Shown here piece by piece: positions 60,563-64,000 of a stretch of DNA of 64,000 nt. The translations under genes were made by a program, and so were the position numbers. The number at the start of each line of letters is the position of its first letter. Position 1 is the first letter of the stretch. Origin of the DNA: Cryptomeria japonica (Eukaryota; Streptophyta; Pinopsida; Cupressales; Cupressaceae). The stretch is from the NCBI RefSeq assembly GCF_030272615.1, contig NC_081411.1, forward strand, positions 180,752,977-180,816,976, written 5' to 3'. The notes below the pieces were generated by a model. The model made no database searches. It was not told where the DNA came from and saw only the letters and a list, made by a program, of their open reading frames with translations.

Positions 60563-62399
60563 TCTGCAATATTAGACCGTTTAGTCTTTATATATATATT
60601 GTTTTATAGTGTATTGTAAGCATGTTTTGTGGGGTTCACTCATTTCCCTGCTATTTGGATGCATGCAAGCTTGAAAAATAGACATAGGTGCGTTTGGGTT
60701 CTGATTTACATAGATCATGTTTCATTCGTACTTTTTTTTTCTTTTGTCCTGCCAGAGATTATCAGTGGAATGTCATGAATTCAAATCCCATAGAGCGGTA
60801 GGGTGAGTGAAGAGCCATCGAAAGGATTTGCAAAACAATCTAAGTTTCAAACCCACTCCAAATACATTGTCTAGGAACGTTAGAGAATTAAAAAATCATG
60901 TATTTGAAAACTTGATTTGAAAAATATAATTTATTAAAGATGTATATGTCTGGAGAAAGAACGAACATACAAATTCTTTAAGATCTCGTGGATGCCACAG
61001 GCAACGAGGTTGGCTGAACCCATGCATTTTCAATATAGACAAGGGATCTTCTATTTCTACAACAAGACACGTGTCTTTTAATGCTTGCAACCCATTTTGA
61101 GCACTCCATCCTTATGCTTTCCACACTCCTATGGTTATACACTTCAATTGGTCAACAATAAAGTATGCCATGTCCATGAAAAAATGTTTTTCCTTTGTTC
61201 AAAGCATCAAAACTTATTTTAAGGCTCTTTCTTATATCTCGATGCATTGTCCTACCAAGTTTTTGATCAATTAAATGTTTCACTTTGGGCAACTCCTACA
61301 CCCAAGCCCTCTCCCATAAATAATAATTTTAGACACCTATTTAATAAAAAATAAAATAAAAAACAAATTTAACAATTAATAACTTTATTTATAATCACCA
61401 GCTAAAGACAAAATTTTATGTTTGTTGAGTTCAATGATGTTAAAGACATGTAAGATACTATAATGTGAGCATTTCATGGTTGTATGCATTTCACATGTAA
61501 TAAGTGGTATGCATGTTTTCTTTTAAATCATACTTAATTCGGCACTGCTTAACTGTTACACCATTTGACTGCACTACTTGATAACAATTTAGGTTTATTG
61601 AATTTAGTCATATTAATGATATGAAAGAATTGAATGTATGAAATTTTCATAATTCATGATAATTATCTTGATAGTTTCTGGATTTAATTGTGTGATCAAT
61701 TTTATTTAACATTTCAGATTATACTCCATGATCTATCATCAGAAATTTTTTCATTTCTCTTTTCAAACTTTATCATCATGATCACAGATCAAAGAACATG
61801 ATCCAAAATATTGATTAAAAGAATGTATCAATCCAAAAATTATCCAGATAATTGACATATAAAAAAACTGTGCACGGGAAAAGTCCTTTCGCTGAACTTC
61901 TGTCAGATGTCCACTACATTTTAATTTTCCCGCTCTTTAATGTGCTCTGTTTTTCTCTAACTCGCAGTTTGGCGGGTCTGTTCTTTTACCACATAATATT
62001 TATGCCAGAATAGACAACCATGTGAACCCGCACAAGGCAGACATTATTTACATTCCAGCCTTTAGTTCTACAGCTCATTTAATCTGCTCCCGTTACGTTG
62101 AACTTCTCGTATTCCTTGGCGCGTTATGTGCTCTGTACTTTTCATACTATCTTTCTATAAGTCTTGCACGTCATTTCACTCCAGTTGTTTTCTGTCTTGA
62201 CAGGAAGAAAAGCAGAATAGATAGCCATTACCGGCGTGTTATGTGGGGAAAAGGCATGTAAAGCAGGGTAGACAGACATGCACCGGTTAAACCAAAAAGA
62301 TAGGCGTGGGTCTCATACTGAGATTACTTTCTCCTCCATTTTCTTTCTGAGAAAGAACTTGGAAGTGATCAAGCCATCAAATTGTGGCCACTTGTTAAG

Positions 62400-62968
62400 G
62401 AAAAGTCGGCTTTCTGGAAGATTCCGTTTTAACATTTTTTGAATTAGACGCGTTTTAGGTTTACCGTTTATGAGATAAATAGTTCAGGTTTACAAAAGAA
62501 AAAGAAATCAGAGTACAGTAGAATCAAATCCCTTAACTAGGTAAGATCTAACAAGATTCAATGTATAAATCTTTTAACAGGGTGATCTATTAGTTTGGAT
62601 TCTAAACTCCTTCACCGAGGTTACTCCTAACAGGGCACTACTCCTAAAAGGGTATAAGCTTCTAATCAAGCTTTGAGATCTCTAACAAGATTCACTCCTA
62701 TCAAAAGCACTTTGTAGACCTTAACCAGTCAGTTATCTATTACTGCAGATAGTTAACTTGTGAGTTCCATCTCATCGTGGTTTTTACCAATTTGGGTTTT
62801 CGACGTACAAACACTTGTGTTATGGTGGATGTTGTTATATCATTTTGGATTACATGCATTGTGTATAAAAACTTTGTTAAGTTCATCTACCGGTTAGTGT
62901 TTAAAGTAGTTTGATTTTTTGTGTCACTGATTCACCCCCCCCCCTCTCAGTGATTTTCAAGTCCATCA
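62400..62968 (+). repeat. 3' part of the 5' LTR of copia-7 (left edge unknown)
   Basis: Ends TCCATCA at 62968 just before a primer-site-like sequence. It contains repeated phrases such as TAACAAGATTCA and TCCTAACAGGG and a run of about ten C near 62935, as in long copia LTRs. The start is not identified and 62400 is approximate. Confidence 0.5.
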
Positions 62969-62970
62969 AT

Positions 62971-62983
62971 TAGTATCAGAGCC
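62971..62983 (+). other. Primer-binding site of copia-7
   Basis: TAGTATCAGAGCC, one base off the initiator-Met complement TGGTATCAGAGC, two bases after the LTR end. Confidence 0.65.
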
Positions 62984-63030
62984 TAACTTATTTGAAGCCT
63001 AATCGCTTAGAAGGGAGCCTTGAAACCACC

Positions 63031-64000
63031 ATGGGGGACATGAGCTACTTTGAGATGGCTAGAGAACTAAAAGCCAACAGAAATGAGCTTCAAAACCTAA
63101 GGGTCAAACTAAAAGTTTCTCAAGTCAAAAGGAGAGAGATAACCGAACAACTAGTAGAGATATCTGATAATATTTCTTCAGATGAAGCCAATATTGATGC
63201 TTTAGCAGACGAAGTTGAAAAGTTAAATGGTGACAAACTGAATCTGAGGAGAGAGATATAAGGTCTTACTATCCGCATGAGTCAGGAAATAGAAGCTAGA
63301 AGAGCTGCTGAAGATCTTATCAAAGAAAGAGATCAAGAGATTGTCAAGATCAAGCGAGAAACTGCCATTATGCATAACATTTGATTGCTGAAAGAGAAGA
63401 AAAGGAGAACCTGCAGCTAGATCTTGAACTTGCATCATCTCTAAAAGAGAACCTGTCAAAGTATAATGAAGATCTCACAAACCAGCTTACTGAAGCCAAT
63501 GAGAAATTGGAGAAGTTCATCAAGAGTTCTACCATGCTAGAAGAATAAATTCGATCACAAAGAATGAAGGGTGATATCTCTGGACTTGGTTTTCACACAA
63601 CTGAAAAAGGTGAATCCTCCAGTATAGAGAGCAACAATCTTAACAACAAATCTGCTCCTAAGATCAACAAGCCTATTGATAAGAAGGTCTTTAAACATGT
63701 TTGTTTTATTTGCCATAAACCTGGTCACACTGCAAATGTTTGTAGAGATAGACCTAATAGAAATGCAAGTTACAATACTAATGCTAGGTATGTGTCCAAG
63801 AAATTTGAAGGTCATTGCTTCACATGTAGAATGTATGGACATAGATTTGTTGAGTAAAAATATGGAGCAAACAATCCTATACCACACATGCATCCAAGAC
63901 CAAATGGTGACCGGATGGGGAATTTTGACAAATGGGTAAACCTGAACTGGCAAAAATCCTACGAAAATCGGTTTAGTCCATTTGAGATGAAAAAGGCAAC
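63031..64000 (+). pseudogene. Copia-7 gag, coiled-coil type, runs off window
   Basis: ATG at 63031 (MGDMSYFEMARELKANRNEL) opens a long charged coiled-coil region, about 63060-63545, rich in Glu, Lys and Leu heptads. It is broken by TAA at 63259 and a frameshift near 63385. A zinc knuckle CFICHKPGHTANVC follows near 63703 and a second, damaged one (CFTCRMYGH) near 63821 with TAA at 63855. Gag with an extended coiled coil and two knuckles is found in some long-LTR copia lineages. Protease and pol lie beyond the window. Confidence 0.75.

Larger units (their letters stand above)
58691..62400. other. Intergenic stretch, mostly nothing recognisable
   Basis: About 3.7 kb. Contains a diverged direct repeat (59413-59585), a more GC-rich patch at about 59620-59900 without a supported ORF, and the small ORF at 60350. 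The remaining ORFs have no recognisable motif. Confidence 0.5.

Noticed and set aside
62022-62261. 79-codon ORF with a hydrophobic stretch
   Set aside because: Starts at GTG, has no motif and no supporting context.

Overview
The window is plant nuclear DNA made almost entirely of LTR retrotransposons at different stages of decay, nested in each other and in one host gene remnant. There are no bacterial features. Ty3/gypsy elements with tandem RNase H domains (Tat-type), Ty1/copia elements primed by initiator-Met tRNA, a polyadenylated LINE-like insert and a split LRR resistance-type gene all point to a land plant with a large, repeat-rich genome. A gymnosperm would fit, but nothing here proves the species.

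Layout. 1-8.2 kb: the 3' part of a Tat-type gypsy element (gypsy-1) with pol on +, then an antisense spliced gene for a plant mobile domain (PMD) protein at 4138-6657, then a polypurine tract and LTR from 7281. 9.0-17.3 kb: a second Tat-type element (gypsy-2) of a different LTR family. It has a G-patch, RT, dual RNase H and integrase, a 3' region with tandem repeats, and a 3' LTR split by a LINE-like insertion with target duplications. 17.3-25.5 kb: AT-rich DNA with no gene I can support, but with a four-unit 84-88 bp tandem repeat. 25.5-42.6 kb: one minus-strand LRR gene cut into pieces by three copia elements. Copia-1 lies over its 3' side. Copia-2 is minus-strand with 302 bp LTRs and target duplication CGGAT. 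Copia-3 is plus-strand with 521 bp LTRs and target duplication CAACT, and is nearly intact. 42.6-52.3 kb: a small LTR-flanked non-autonomous element, a badly decayed copia (copia-4) and a lone LTR-like sequence. 52.3-58.0 kb: copia-5, complete with 451 bp LTRs and target duplication GCTTT, inserted in an older copia reverse-transcriptase relic. 58.7-62.4 kb: intergenic, with one doubtful 70-codon ORF. 62.4-64 kb: the LTR end, primer site and coiled-coil gag of another copia (copia-7) that runs off the window.

No element is clearly autonomous. Copia-3 is closest, with a single amber codon in a 1,342-codon gag-pol frame and LTRs that differ at 7 of 521 positions. Counted by hand, the LTR pairs differ by about 1.3% (copia-3), 6% (copia-5) and 10% (copia-2), so copia-2 probably entered the LRR gene first of the three dated elements. 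Many stop codons are TAG or TGA at sites where CAG, CGA or TGG is expected, as C-to-T decay of methylated DNA would give.

The most unusual item is the antisense PMD gene of gypsy-1. Its frame is continuous across two recognisable introns and broken only by TAG and TGA codons, and one intron carries an eight-unit array of a CCATGGCGCC-type repeat.
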